Shown: positions 41,693-49,999 of the stretch, piece by piece
Layout of the letters: every line of letters begins with the position of its first letter
Position numbering within the stretch: the stretch's first letter is position 1
Assembly (NCBI RefSeq): GCF_000721495.1
Contig: NZ_JOHY01000014.1
Location: forward strand, 62,001 to 126,000
Source of the DNA: Streptomyces sp. NRRL F-5123
GTDB lineage: Bacteria > Actinomycetota > Actinomycetes > Streptomycetales > Streptomycetaceae
Direction: 5' to 3'
DNA length: 64,000 bases
Notes under the pieces: model-generated
Seen by the model: the letters and a program-made list of their open reading frames with translations, nothing else
What the model was told of the DNA's origin: nothing
The model's database searches: none
Position numbers and translations under genes: made by a program

Positions 41693-42721
41693 TCACCGCG
41701 CGGGACGCGGAGGGTTGCGTCGCTGGTTCAGCCCGGCCGCCGCGCGGTCGTTGAGGGCGCTGCCCCACGCGCGGAGCCTGCGCAGTACGGGCGGCAGGCC
41801 CCGGTCCGCGGCCGCCTCGACCTCCCGGCCGGGCACCGGCGACGACGGCCCGTCGTCCTGCGGTGCCGCGGGCAGGGCGCGGGCGGCGAGCGAGCTGAGC
41901 TTCACTGTGAGGGCCGGGGCCAGGCCGTGGCCGAGGTCGGCGGCCTTCGCGGCGGGGGTGAGGACGACCCGGGTCCGGCGCCGGGCCAGCGCTGTGACCA
42001 CGCGGTCGGCGGCCCGCCCCGCGTCCATCGACATCAGCGGACTGCCGGCCAGGGCCGAGAACCACCCGAACTCGCGCTCCGCCTGGCCGCCGAACTCCGC
42101 GGCCAGGTGCGATCCGGTCCGCATCAGCCCCGGGTGCACCGCCGTGACGCTCACGCTGCTGTCGGCCAGCTCCGCGTGCAGTCCCTCGGCCAGCGCCGCG
42201 ACCGCGGACTTCGCGCACGAGTACGGCAGCAGGTGCGGGGCGGACACCAGCCCGCCGACCGAGCCGATCAGCGCCAGCCTGCCGCCTGCCGGGCTGCGCC
42301 GCAGCCATGGCAGGGCCTCCAGCGCCGTGTGCACCGAGCCCATGAAGATCGTGTCGGAGGCGGATGCGAAGTCCGCGGTCCCGAGCGCGTCCAGCGGCGC
42401 GACCTGGATGATCCCGGCGTTGGCCACGACCACGTCCACTCCGCCGTGCGCGTCCGCCGCCTCCCGCATCAGGTCCGCGACCTGGACGCGGTCGGTGACG
42501 TCGCAGCGCACGATCCGCACGTCCGCACCGGGGCGGTCGTCCAGCAGCAGCTCGCGCGCCCGTTCCAGCTCCTCCCCGTCGCGCGCCGCGATCGTCACGG
42601 CGCAGCCGCGGTCCAGCAGCTGCCCGGCGACGAGCAGTCCCAGCCCGCGCGACCCGCCGGTCACCACCGCGGACAGCCCGGCCAGACCCTGCTTGCCGGC
42701 CGGGGTGAACAGGCCGTTCAT
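41693..42721 (-). CDS. Short-chain dehydrogenase/reductase
   Basis: This is an NAD(P)-dependent SDR of 342 residues from the ATG at 42721, with GGGAGG 6 nt upstream. The cofactor motif is VVTGGSRGLGLLVAG, then VVVANAGIIQV. The active site reads LIGSVGGLVSAPHLLPYSCA followed by K, giving Ser, Tyr and Lys. A C-terminal extension of about 90 residues is Arg/Pro-rich. Its neighbours suggest a stress-related role, but the substrate is unknown. Confidence 0.88.
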   Translation of the reverse strand: MNGLFTPAGKQGLAGLSAVVTGGSRGLGLLVAGQLLDRGCAVTIAARDGEELERARELLLDDRPGADVRIVRCDVTDRVQVADLMREAADAHGGVDVVVANAGIIQVAPLDALGTADFASASDTIFMGSVHTALEALPWLRRSPAGGRLALIGSVGGLVSAPHLLPYSCAKSAVAALAEGLHAELADSSVSVTAVHPGLMRTGSHLAAEFGGQAEREFGWFSALAGSPLMSMDAGRAADRVVTALARRRTRVVLTPAAKAADLGHGLAPALTVKLSSLAARALPAAPQDDGPSSPVPGREVEAAADRGLPPVLRRLRAWGSALNDRAAAGLNQRRNPPRPAR

Positions 42722-43350
42722 GACGGCCTCCCTTCCCTGGACATCCGGGTCCCACCTCTCGGGTACCACCGGCGGCGCGCTTCACACGGGAGGGGACGAG
42801 CCCAGTGGCGCGGGGCGAACAGGTCTTCGAGATCCGGGAAGGGGATGCCGCCCGCGAACCGGCCGTACGGCGTCAGGGCGTACCCGCCCGCGGCCGCCGA
42901 CAAGCGCGGAGAAGACGGCGCCGGACTCCCAGCGCGGCGCGCACGTCCACACGTACGCGCCGTCCGGGCCCAGCAGCGCTCCCCGACACCCCGCCGGACA
43001 GCCACGCCTCGGTCGTCATCGGGCCGCCTCTCCGTGCGGGTCGGGGGTGGCCCGGCCCGGGGGCGTGCATCTGGCGGACCAGCAGCCCGCCGCGGACGTC
43101 GAAGCCGATGTGCAGCGTCGAGTCGTACGACTCGGGCATCGGCAGCCCGTCGAGCGGTGCGTAGCTGCCGTGGGTACGGGATCCGGCGTGGGCCGGAGTC
43201 GAAGAACAGCGCCGGCCACGGCCCGGACCGCCTCGTTGGCCGGCAGCCACCGGTCGGGGGTGGTGACACCGGAGCGCACGGCGCCGCGCGCGCCGCGCGT
43301 GCTCCGCCGTCTGCGCAGGACGAGCACCGCCGACCACCCTCACGGAAAGT

Positions 43351-43401
43351 CCGCGGCCGCGGCAGACCGCGGCCGCGCCGGGCGATCCTCCGCGGCCGCG
43401 G
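43351..43401. repeat. Three clustered CCGCGGCCGCGG-type palindromes
   Basis: Perfect copies of the 12-bp palindrome CCGCGGCCGCGG lie at 43351-43362 and 43390-43401, with a near copy (CCGCGGCCGCGC) at 43367-43378. Alternating pairing among them could form hairpins. Confidence 0.6.
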
Positions 43402-43549
43402 TCGTGGTGGACATGGGCGTCGTCGACGCGAGGGACCGCCCGCACGGCGTGGCAAGGGGCCGCTGCGCGACCCCGCTGCGGCCTGCGGATGCGAGGGGCG
43501 GGCCGTGACGGTCCGCCAGGATGTCCGGAAGTGCCTGCGCGGCAGCCCG

Positions 43550-43574
43550 GTTTGAACGCGCCTGCAGCGGTTAC
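43550..43574 (+). promoter_or_regulatory. Sigma-B-like promoter GTTT-N15-GGTTAC
   Basis: GTTT (43550-43553) and GGTTAC (43569-43574) are 15 nt apart, close to the GTTT-N14-16-GGGTAY pattern of SigB-family promoters in Streptomyces. The hemerythrin gene starts 79 bp downstream. Confidence 0.5.
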
Positions 43575-43652
43575 CCGCACCCGAATACCGCCCGTCCGAC
43601 ACGGAGAAGGACGCGCACACAAGGACCGAAGACGACGCAGAAGGAGCCGACG

Positions 43653-44225
43653 ATGAGTTCTGCCACAGCCGAACGGACCCAGGCGGCCCGGCTGCCCGAC
43701 GGCGACGTGGTCGCGGTGCTGCTGACGCAGCACGCGCGGATCCGCGACCTGTTCGGCACCGTCCGGGAGGCCAGGGGAGAAGGGCGCAAGGAGGCGTTCG
43801 ACGAGCTGCGGGCGCTGCTGGCCGTCCACGAGGTCGCCGAGGAACTGGTCGTGCGGCCGGTCGCCAAGCGCTCCGCCGGGGAGCGCGAGGCGGCGGCGCG
43901 CGATCACGAGGAGGCCGAGGCCGCGCAAGTGCTCGAACAGCTGGAAGGGATGGATCCGGACAGCCCCGGATTCACCGAGATGCTCGGTGAGTTCGAGAAG
44001 GCGGTCGGCGACCACGCCGACCACGAGGAGTCCGAGGAATTCCCGGCGCTGATGCGCGACTGCACCGAGGACCGCCGCCGGGCCATGGGCGAAAGGCTGC
44101 TCATGATCGAGCGCCTGGCGCCCACGCACCCCCATTCCGCGGTCGCGGGCCGACCGGGCGCGCTGGCCCTGACCGGCCCCTTCGCGGCCATGGTGGACCG
44201 GGTCCGGGACGCGGTCACGCGCTGA
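43653..44225 (+). CDS. Hemerythrin domain protein
   Basis: This is a hemerythrin-like four-helix protein of 190 residues from the ATG at 43653 (AAGGAG upstream). Likely iron ligands lie in LLTQHARIRDLF, AVHEVAEELVVRP, RDHEEAEAAQ and DHADHEESEEFP. This is the second hemerythrin in the window, and the two are quite different from each other. A sigma-B-like promoter upstream fits a stress role such as iron or nitric-oxide handling. A very strong terminator follows. Confidence 0.9.
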   Translation: MSSATAERTQAARLPDGDVVAVLLTQHARIRDLFGTVREARGEGRKEAFDELRALLAVHEVAEELVVRPVAKRSAGEREAAARDHEEAEAAQVLEQLEGMDPDSPGFTEMLGEFEKAVGDHADHEESEEFPALMRDCTEDRRRAMGERLLMIERLAPTHPHSAVAGRPGALALTGPFAAMVDRVRDAVTR

Positions 44226-44240
44226 CCGCCTGGACCTGCC

Positions 44241-44286
44241 GCCGCGCGGGCCGGGAAGCCTGAACGGGCTTCCCGGCCCGCGCGGC
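44241..44286 (+). terminator. Very strong hairpin terminator
   Basis: A perfect 20-bp stem (44241-44260 with 44267-44286) and a 6-nt loop lie 15 nt after the hemerythrin stop. Confidence 0.82.
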
Positions 44287-44424
44287 GCGCGGCGGCCCCA
44301 TCCGCCCCGAGCCGATCGCCCGGCGCGGGCGGTAATCCCCGCCCGAACGGGTACCCGCTCCGGTGCGCCGCCCTGAGCCGCGCCCCGCGGCTGACGACGG
44401 AACGGGCGGCGCGGGGAGTGAGCC

Positions 44425-44850
44425 ATGCAGCACAACGAGATGATCGGAAAGGTCCAGGAACTGGCCGGCCTGCCCGACCGAGGCTCGGCGGAGCGCGCCA
44501 CCGGCGCGGTGCTGCGCACCCTCGGCGAGCGCGTCGCCCCGGGGCTCGCCGAGCACATGGCCGCGCAACTGCCGCCGGACCTGGGAGCGCACCTGCGGGC
44601 CGCCGCCCAGGACGCCGGGCGCGACGGGCGCGGCCGGGCCGCGGGGGAGCGCTTCGACCTGACCGCCTTCGCCGGGCGGGTCTCCGGCCGCGCCGGGGTG
44701 CCGGACGACGCGGCCGTACGCGACAGCGCCGCCGTGCTGGAGGTCCTGGACGGGGCGCTGTCCCCGGAGCTGATGGACAAGGTCGCCGCCGACTTCTCGG
44801 CGGATCTGGGCGAGCTGCTGCCCTCGGGGCGGGCGCGTGGGGCGGGCTGA
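44425..44850 (+). CDS. DUF2267 domain protein
   Basis: The protein has 141 residues from the ATG at 44425 (GGGGAG upstream). MIGKVQELAGLPDRGSAERA and VLRTLGERVAPGLAEHMAAQ form the first helical repeat, and FAGRVSGRAGVPDDAAVRDS the second, as in DUF2267. The family is of unknown function and is often found in stress regulons. CGGGTAC at 44348-44354 upstream resembles a sigma-B -10. Confidence 0.87.
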   Translation: MQHNEMIGKVQELAGLPDRGSAERATGAVLRTLGERVAPGLAEHMAAQLPPDLGAHLRAAAQDAGRDGRGRAAGERFDLTAFAGRVSGRAGVPDDAAVRDSAAVLEVLDGALSPELMDKVAADFSADLGELLPSGRARGAG

Positions 44851-44871
44851 CCGCCCGGGAAAAACTCTCGA

Positions 44872-44896
44872 CCTCAACTGTAGGGTGAGGTTGAGG
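44872..44896. promoter_or_regulatory. Orphan MerR/SoxR-like palindrome
   Basis: CCTCAAC (44872-44878) and GTTGAGG (44890-44896) form an inverted repeat with an 11-nt spacer, within a sequence resembling MerR-family operators (GACCTCAACT...GGTTGAGG). It lies between convergent genes where no promoter is needed. Confidence 0.4.
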
Positions 44897-44915
44897 GTGC
44901 ACTCCAGTGGCGCAG

Positions 44916-45833
44916 TCAACCGTCCTTGCGCAGGGCGTCCAGCCGGCGGCGCGCCGGGCCCAGGGCCCGCGGGCGGGGCGCGTCGCGCCAGGGGTCCGCC
45001 TCGGCCAGGGCGGCGGCGTCCGCGAGCGTCCAGCGGCGGGCCGTCACCTCGGGGTCGTCCACGTCGTCCCAGGCGAGCGGTGCCGCGACGGGGGCGCCGG
45101 GGAGCGCGCGGACCGCGTACGGGGCCACCGAGGTCTGGCCGTAGGCGTTGCGCTGCACGTCCAGGTAGAGGCGGCCGCGGCGGGCGGCCTTGCGGGGTGC
45201 GTCGGTGAGGCTGTCCGGGTGGCGTGCGGCCAGCAGCTCCGCCGCGTCCCGAGCGAAGGCGCGCACGTCGTCCACGGGGGATCCCGCGTCCAGCGCGACG
45301 AGCACGTGCAGCCCGCGCGAACCGGTCGTCATCACCGTGGACGGCAGCTCCAGCTCGTCCAGCAGGCCGTGCACCCGCCGCGCGGCCTCGCGGACCGGAG
45401 CGAAGTCCGAGTCCGGCGGATCGAGGTCGAAGACCAGCCGGTCGGGCCGGTCGGCGCGGTCCGCGCGGGAGAGGAAGCGGTGCAGCGTCACGCACGCCTG
45501 GCCGGCGAGGTAGACCAGCGTGGCGGTGTCGTCGCACACGGTGTAGGTGACCGTGCCGCCCTCCTTGGGCAGTTCGGCGCGCCGCACCCAGTCGGGCACG
45601 TGGTCCGGCGTGTCCTTCTGCATGAAGCCGTGGTCCTCGATGCCGCCGGGGTGCCGCTCCAGCATGAGCGGGCGCCCGCGCAGGTGCGGCAGCATCCGCG
45701 GGGCGACGGCCTTGTAGTACGCGGCCAGATCCGCCTTCGTCAGGCCGTCCGCGGGGAAGAGCACCTTGTCCGGGCGGCCGATCCGCACCGAGCGGCGGCC
45801 GGCCCGTACCGTCTCGTACGGCGTCCCCGCCAT
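44916..45833 (-). CDS. LigD-type polymerase/primase domain protein
   Basis: This is a non-homologous end-joining polymerase of the archaeo-eukaryotic primase fold, 305 residues from the ATG at 45833. VRIGRPDKVLFPADGLTKAD at the start, RLVFDLDPPDSDFAPVREAA with the metal-binding Asp pair, and TTGSRGLHVLVALD are diagnostic of LigD polymerase domains. It adds (ribo)nucleotides at double-strand break ends. It is 2 nt downstream of the ligase gene, the last of three cistrons that together equal LigD. Confidence 0.93.
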   Translation of the reverse strand: MAGTPYETVRAGRRSVRIGRPDKVLFPADGLTKADLAAYYKAVAPRMLPHLRGRPLMLERHPGGIEDHGFMQKDTPDHVPDWVRRAELPKEGGTVTYTVCDDTATLVYLAGQACVTLHRFLSRADRADRPDRLVFDLDPPDSDFAPVREAARRVHGLLDELELPSTVMTTGSRGLHVLVALDAGSPVDDVRAFARDAAELLAARHPDSLTDAPRKAARRGRLYLDVQRNAYGQTSVAPYAVRALPGAPVAAPLAWDDVDDPEVTARRWTLADAAALAEADPWRDAPRPRALGPARRRLDALRKDG

Positions 45834-45835
45834 CG

Positions 45836-46849
45836 TCAGCGCCTCCCCGGCGGCTGCTCGCGGACCACATCGGCGGGCCGCCTGTCCTCGCGCAGGCCGA
45901 GGAAGCGCGGGTGGCGCAGCCGGCCGTCGCGGGTCCACTCGGTAAAGGCCACCTGCGCGACCAGCTCCGGGCGCACCCAGTGCGCGGTGCGCTCGCGGAC
46001 GGGGTCGGCGAAGGGTGAGCGGCCGGTTTCCAGCGCGTCCAGCCGCTCCCGCAGCGCGCGCAGCGTCCGCGTGTCGTAGCCCGTGCCGACCTTGCCCGCG
46101 TACCGCAGCCGCCCCTCCTCGTGGTAGCCGACCAGCAGGGCGCCGAAGCTGAGCCGGCTGCCGGCCGGCTCGGTGAAGCCGCCGACCACCAGTTCCTGGC
46201 CGGCGGCGCATTTGAGCTTGAGCCAGCTCGGCGAGCGGCGGTGCGCGTACGGCGCCGACGCCCGCTTGGCGATCAGCCCCTCCCAGCCCCAGCCGCACGC
46301 CCGGTCCAGCAGCTCCTGCCCGCCGTGGTTGCGGTGCGGGGTGAAGCGCAGCGGCGCCCGGAAGTCCAGCGCGTCCCGCAGCAGCGCCTTGCGGGCCCGC
46401 TGCGGCAGCCCGGTGGTGTCGACGCCGCCGAGCCGCAGCAGGTCGAAGAGGTAGTACGTGACGGTGACGCGGGCGGCCCGCACGGCAGCCGGGTCGGTGA
46501 GGCCGCTGCGCTGCTGGAGCAGGGCGAAGTCGGTACGGCCGCGGTGCAGCGCCACGATCTCGCCGTCCACCACGAAATCCGGGCAGGCCTGCTCCGCGAG
46601 CGCCGAAACCACCTCCGGATAGGTCGCGTTGAGCCGCTGCCCGGTGCGGGACCACAGTTCCACCCGCCCCTCGCGGTCGCGCGAGGCCAGCATGCGGATG
46701 CCGTCCAGCTTGCGCTCGAAGATCCAGCCCTCGCCGAAGCTCCGGACATCGCTCAGCTGGGCCAGCATCGGGGCGCCCGTGTCGGGACCGGCGGGCCGCA
46801 GCATGCCGCGCTCCCGCTCGCTCAGCCGGTCCAGCAGCGGCCGGCTCAC
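45836..46849 (-). CDS. ATP-dependent DNA ligase (LigD ligase domain)
   Basis: This ligase has 337 residues from the GTG at 46849, overlapping the phosphoesterase stop (GTGA). The nucleotidyl-transfer motif is ERKLDGIRMLASR with the catalytic Lys. Later motifs include DFVVDGEIVAL, EGLIAKRASAPY and SWLKLKC. The OB-fold domain ends with RHPRFLGLREDRRPADV. It seals broken ends in Ku-dependent repair. No ku gene is in the window. Confidence 0.94.
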   Translation of the reverse strand: MSRPLLDRLSERERGMLRPAGPDTGAPMLAQLSDVRSFGEGWIFERKLDGIRMLASRDREGRVELWSRTGQRLNATYPEVVSALAEQACPDFVVDGEIVALHRGRTDFALLQQRSGLTDPAAVRAARVTVTYYLFDLLRLGGVDTTGLPQRARKALLRDALDFRAPLRFTPHRNHGGQELLDRACGWGWEGLIAKRASAPYAHRRSPSWLKLKCAAGQELVVGGFTEPAGSRLSFGALLVGYHEEGRLRYAGKVGTGYDTRTLRALRERLDALETGRSPFADPVRERTAHWVRPELVAQVAFTEWTRDGRLRHPRFLGLREDRRPADVVREQPPGRR

Positions 46850-47517
46850 GACCCCTGCCCGTGGCCGGACCTGTCGCTCTCCCAGGTGTCCGCCTCGCCC
46901 GCTTCCGCCGCCGCGCGCATCTGGCCGAGCGTGCGGCCGCTGAGCGCGGACCGGGCGCGCCGCGGGTCGGGAGTGGCGTGCCGGCCGGCCCGCGCGTCCG
47001 CGCGCTTGACGAGCAGCCACGCCTCGCGGCCGCCGTCCTCGCCGGAACCCCGGATGCGGGTCAGCGACCAGCCGCCGTGCAGCTTGTGGCCCGCGAGCCG
47101 GAAGGACACGTGGCCGCGCTCCACGCCCTCGGCGAGGGGCACCGGGCGGCCGCGCCGGTCCTCGGTGGCGTTCTCGTACGTGCCCTCGTCCCACACGATG
47201 ACCGTGCCCGCGCCGTACTCGCCCGCCGTGATGGCGCCCTCGAAGCCGCGGTAGTCCAGCGGGTGGTCCTCGGTCGGCATCGCGAGCCGCTTGTCGTGCG
47301 GGTCGTCGGACGGCCCCTTCGGCACCGCCCACGACTTCAGCACGCCACCGGCCTCCAGCCGGAAGTCGAAGTGCAGGGAGGTGGCGTCGTGGATCTGCAC
47401 CACGAAGGACGGCTCACCGCCGCCGTCCGCACCGTGCCCGCCGCGCCCCTCGGGCTCGCGGGTCCGCGCGAAGTCCCGCCGGCGGCGGTATTCGGCCAGT
47501 CTGTCCCGTGCGGCCAT
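46846..47517 (-). CDS. LigD-type 3'-phosphoesterase domain protein
   Basis: This is a 3'-end-processing enzyme of the LigD phosphoesterase family, 223 residues from the ATG at 47517 with GGAGGAGG about 9 nt upstream. FVVQIHDATSLHFDFRLEAG contains the conserved His, Asp and Arg active-site positions, followed by LKSWAVPKGPSDDPHDKRLA and HPLDYRGFEGAITAGEYGAG. It removes 3' phosphates or ribonucleotides before ligation. It is the first gene of the three-cistron NHEJ operon. Confidence 0.93.
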   Translation of the reverse strand: MAARDRLAEYRRRRDFARTREPEGRGGHGADGGGEPSFVVQIHDATSLHFDFRLEAGGVLKSWAVPKGPSDDPHDKRLAMPTEDHPLDYRGFEGAITAGEYGAGTVIVWDEGTYENATEDRRGRPVPLAEGVERGHVSFRLAGHKLHGGWSLTRIRGSGEDGGREAWLLVKRADARAGRHATPDPRRARSALSGRTLGQMRAAAEAGEADTWESDRSGHGQGS

Positions 47518-47796
47518 GGCGGCAGCCTCCTCCCACCTCGCTCACCCGGCGCGTACCCGCACCGCCCGCCGCTATCCGCACCTCGCCGAGTGGGCAGGAA
47601 TGCGGCCTTCCGCATCGGGTAGTCGGCCGACAGAGCCGGTACGCCCCGGGTGCCCCCGGCCCGTACCGGCGCCGGGGCCGCCCACGGGAGGCGTACCCGA
47701 CCGGCAGCGGCGCGCCCTCCGGCCGCACCACGGGAAGGGCACCGGCCGACAGCGCCCGCCGACCGCCACCGGAGCAGCTACGAGAGGAGCCGGCAC

Positions 47797-48123
47797 ATGC
47801 CCGCGGGAAGCAGTAGCAAACGGGAACGGCAGTACGAGCACATCAAGGAGAGCGCGCAGGAGCGCGGCGCGTCCGCGGGGCGGGCGAAGGAGATCGCCGC
47901 CCGCACCGTGAACAAGGAGCGTGCGCGCTCCGGCGAGTCCCGCTCGGCGAGCAGGACCTCCACCGGCGACCCCGAGTCCGCCTACCGGCGCGGCGGGCGG
48001 CGCTCGCACAGCGGAGCCCAGGGACCGACCAGGGACCAGCTCTACGAGGAGGCCCGGAAGAAGAACGTCGAGGGCCGCTCGCAGATGAACAAGGAGGAGC
48101 TGCGCCGCGCCGTCGGCCGCTGA
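47797..48123 (+). CDS. Small basic Rho-N-like 'plasmid stabilization' family protein
   Basis: The protein has 108 residues from the ATG at 47797, with GAGAGGAG upstream. It is rich in Lys, Arg, Glu and Ser. KRERQYEHIKESAQERGASA with GRAKEIAARTVNKERARSGE matches proteins often labelled plasmid stabilization in Streptomyces. The C-terminal TRDQLYEEARKKNVEGRSQM followed by NKEELRRAVGR is a Rho-N-type motif that may bind nucleic acid. Despite the label nothing links it to a plasmid, and a stress-related role fits its context. Confidence 0.82.
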   Translation: MPAGSSSKRERQYEHIKESAQERGASAGRAKEIAARTVNKERARSGESRSASRTSTGDPESAYRRGGRRSHSGAQGPTRDQLYEEARKKNVEGRSQMNKEELRRAVGR

Positions 48124-48134
48124 GCGCCACCGCA

Positions 48135-48181
48135 CGGCACGGGCCGCCGCCACGCACCGCGCGTGACGGCGGCCCGTGCCG
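48135..48181. terminator. Hairpin terminator between convergent genes
   Basis: A perfect 15-bp outer stem (48135-48149 with 48167-48181) encloses an inner 5-bp stem (CACGC/GCGTG). Confidence 0.72.
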
Positions 48182-48199
48182 CGGGCGGGCCCTTCGCCG

Positions 48200-48532
48200 T
48201 CAGCCCTGCCCGTCCCGGCCGCGTGACGGGGCCGAGTGGTGGGCTTCGCCCTCCCGGCCCTCCCGCGGCTCGTGCCACACCTCGGCACCGCCGTCCTCGT
48301 CGTCCGCCCGGGCCGCGCGGGCCGAGTGGTGGGTCTCGCCCTCCTGCGGCTCGTGCCACGAGCCCGCCCGGGGCTGCGGCTCGCGCACGGGGCCGCGTCG
48401 GCGCTGCAGCGCCCGGGCGCCCCACCAGAAGGCGAGCATCAGCACGCCGACGACGATGATGCCGAAGACCACGGCCCACGCCGTGACGCTCGACGACGCC
48501 AGCTCGGTGGTCTGCCGCACCGCTGTGATCAC
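48200..48532 (-). CDS. DUF6479-like small membrane protein
   Basis: The protein has 110 residues from the GTG at 48532, with GAGGAGG 8 nt upstream. A short external N-terminus leads to one helix, AVVFGIIVVGVLMLAFWWGA (about 20-39), then an Arg stretch and a polar tail. The tail holds an internal repeat, WHEPQEGETHHSA and WHEPREGREGEAHHSA. It resembles DUF6479 proteins of Streptomyces, of unknown function. Confidence 0.78.
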   Translation of the reverse strand: MITAVRQTTELASSSVTAWAVVFGIIVVGVLMLAFWWGARALQRRRGPVREPQPRAGSWHEPQEGETHHSARAARADDEDGGAEVWHEPREGREGEAHHSAPSRGRDGQG

Positions 48533-48589
48533 GGGAATCCGCCTCCTCGCAAGTCCGGTCCGCGCGTCAGACGGCGGATCCGCTTCCGG

Positions 48590-49021
48590 TCATGGCCGGA
48601 AGAGCACCTCGACGGCGCTGTCTTCCTTCTTCTGGAAGGTCGCGTACGCGACCGTTGCCCGTCGAGCGGCACGTGGGGGACACGCAGGTGTGCCGCCTGC
48701 GGGCCGGGCGCCGCCCCGTACGGCTCGGTGGTGCCGAACAGCCGCGCGCGCATGACGTGCTCGGTGGCCTGCGCGGTCTCGCACCGCCTGAACAGGCCGC
48801 GGTGAGCACGTCCGGCACGTGCCGTCGGCGCTCCGGAAGGGGCGGCGACGCGGTCGCCCGGTGCCTTGACCGGCGTCGGGACCTCGCACAGGTGCAGGCC
48901 GGATCCGCACGGCCCGGACGAGGTGGTGCGGACGGCAGCGTCGGTCTCCTCCTCGACCCGCGGACCGTGGAGGTGTTTCGACCCGGACGTCCCGCTTGCC
49001 GTGCCACCCGGTGGCGCGCAT
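48590..49021 (-). pseudogene. Degraded zinc-dependent alcohol/formaldehyde dehydrogenase
   Basis: ATG 49021 starts MRATGWHGKRDVRVE, the N-terminus of Zn-dependent (glutathione-independent formaldehyde-type) dehydrogenases. Family sequence then jumps frames: VRTTSSGPCGSGLHLCEV, corresponding to the catalytic-zinc CGSDLH region with Asp changed to Gly, then RCETAQATEHVMRARLFGTT with HLRVPHVPLD, and finally KKEDSAVEVLFRP. Large internal and 3' deletions plus at least two frameshifts make it non-functional. Confidence 0.75.
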
Positions 49022-49203
49022 ACGGCTGCACCTTTCCCTCGCGTCCTCCCTGCTTTCCGGCCGCGCCCCGCCCGTCGCCGGACGCGGGCGGCCACAGGTG
49101 CGGGTGCCCTCAATGCCCGCCGTGAAACGGGACAGCAGAGTGTTTTGCGACGACAGCAGAGGAAATGCGCCCATGTGTGACTCCGCAGCCCAGGAGGCCT
49201 GAC

Positions 49204-49431
49204 ATGGCCGTACGCCACCAGTTCGTCGGACGCTCCCGTGAGGACGTGCGGAAGGTGCTCGCCGACCGGGACGCCGACGCTGAGCGGGACGCCTACGCCG
49301 ACCGGGTCGCCTGGGCGTCCGGGTCGCACGGCGGCAGCGGCGACCGGCCGCGGGCGGGCACGAGCCCGTACCACCACGCTGAACCCGGGCCCTGGCCGTC
49401 GGCCGACGGCACGGTCGTATCCCCCCGGTGA
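49204..49431 (+). CDS. Small hypothetical protein
   Basis: This is a 75-residue ORF from the ATG at 49204, with AGGAGG 7 nt upstream. MAVRHQFVGRSREDVRKVLA and DRDADAERDAYADRVAWASG look like a folded helical start, and the tail is polar and low-complexity. I recognise no family. The ribosome site and natural composition are the support. Confidence 0.5.
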   Translation: MAVRHQFVGRSREDVRKVLADRDADAERDAYADRVAWASGSHGGSGDRPRAGTSPYHHAEPGPWPSADGTVVSPR

Positions 49432-49552
49432 CGCTCTGCTCAGGCGCGCCCTGCGCGGCCTCGCGGGCGGATGACCGGCGCCCCTTCGTTCCGGTGTGCA
49501 GCGGGTACCCGGCGCGCGAAGCCACGAACCCCGCGACCCACGGAGGACAGCC

Positions 49553-49747
49553 TTGGACAGCTCCGACGACACGCACATGACCCCCGACCTCCCGCCGCGG
49601 GTCGGCACCCCCGACCTCGCGGGCCAGGGCGGGCCGCGCTCGGACGGGGGCCGCGAGCGGCACGGCGAACCCTCCGCCGACCCCCGGGGCGCAGGGCCGC
49701 GGACCGCCCGCGGGCGTGGGAAGGCCCCGGGGCGCCCCGTCCGGTGA
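49553..49747 (+). CDS. Possible small disordered protein
   Basis: TTG 49553 follows GGAGG by 6 nt and opens 64 codons (begins LDSSDDTHMTPDLPPRVGTP). GGGTAC at 49503-49508 upstream resembles a sigma-B -10. The composition is low-complexity and there is no family match, so it may not be real. Confidence 0.3.
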   Translation: MDSSDDTHMTPDLPPRVGTPDLAGQGGPRSDGGRERHGEPSADPRGAGPRTARGRGKAPGRPVR

Positions 49748-49774
49748 CGGGGGCGCGGGGCCTTCCGGCGGGGG

Positions 49775-49999
49775 TCACCATCGATACCATCGGCGGCGTC
49801 CCCCGCCTTCGGCGGCCCGGAAGACGAATCCGAGCAGCCAGACGACGAGGACCACCGCGGCTGTCCACCACAGGACCTTCAGTGCGAAGCCGAGCCCGAA
49901 GAGGACCACGGCCGGCAGCAGGACGAGAAGCAACGCAGCCCTCGTGGACACCTCCGCGGCGCCGTCTGCCCCGTCCTGCTCCGCCGAAGCCCGCGGCAT
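49775..49999 (-). CDS. Small hydrophobic membrane protein (lmo0937/DUF5670-like)
   Basis: The protein has 74 residues from the ATG at 49999, or about 58 from an internal GTG. Two adjacent helices, AALLLVLLPAVVLFGLGFAL and VLWWTAAVVLVVWLLGFVF, precede a basic Gly/Arg/Trp tail, RRRWYRW. Proteins of this shape are annotated hydrophobic protein or lmo0937-family and are commonly stress-induced. Confidence 0.72.
   Translation of the reverse strand: MPRASAEQDGADGAAEVSTRAALLLVLLPAVVLFGLGFALKVLWWTAAVVLVVWLLGFVFRAAEGGGRRRWYRW

Larger units (their letters stand above)
42722..43652. other. Decayed region without an intact gene
   Basis: Protein-like fragments on the minus strand in different frames (YDSTLHIGFDVRGGLLVRQM around 43060-43130, and TTPDRWLPANEAVRAVAGAV around 43200-43260) suggest one degraded gene of a family I do not recognise. 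A cluster of CCGCGGCCGCGG palindromes lies at 43351-43401, and a possible sigma-B-type promoter for the next gene lies at 43550-43574. Confidence 0.45.

Noticed and set aside
43351..43401. A CRISPR array made of the NotI-like repeats
   Set aside because: Repeats are 12 bp with irregular 4-11 bp spacing, far too short for CRISPR, and no cas genes are present.
47797..48123. Possible plasmid or integrative element signalled by the 'plasmid stabilization' protein
   Set aside because: No integrase, replication, transfer or attachment site is nearby. The family name is historical.
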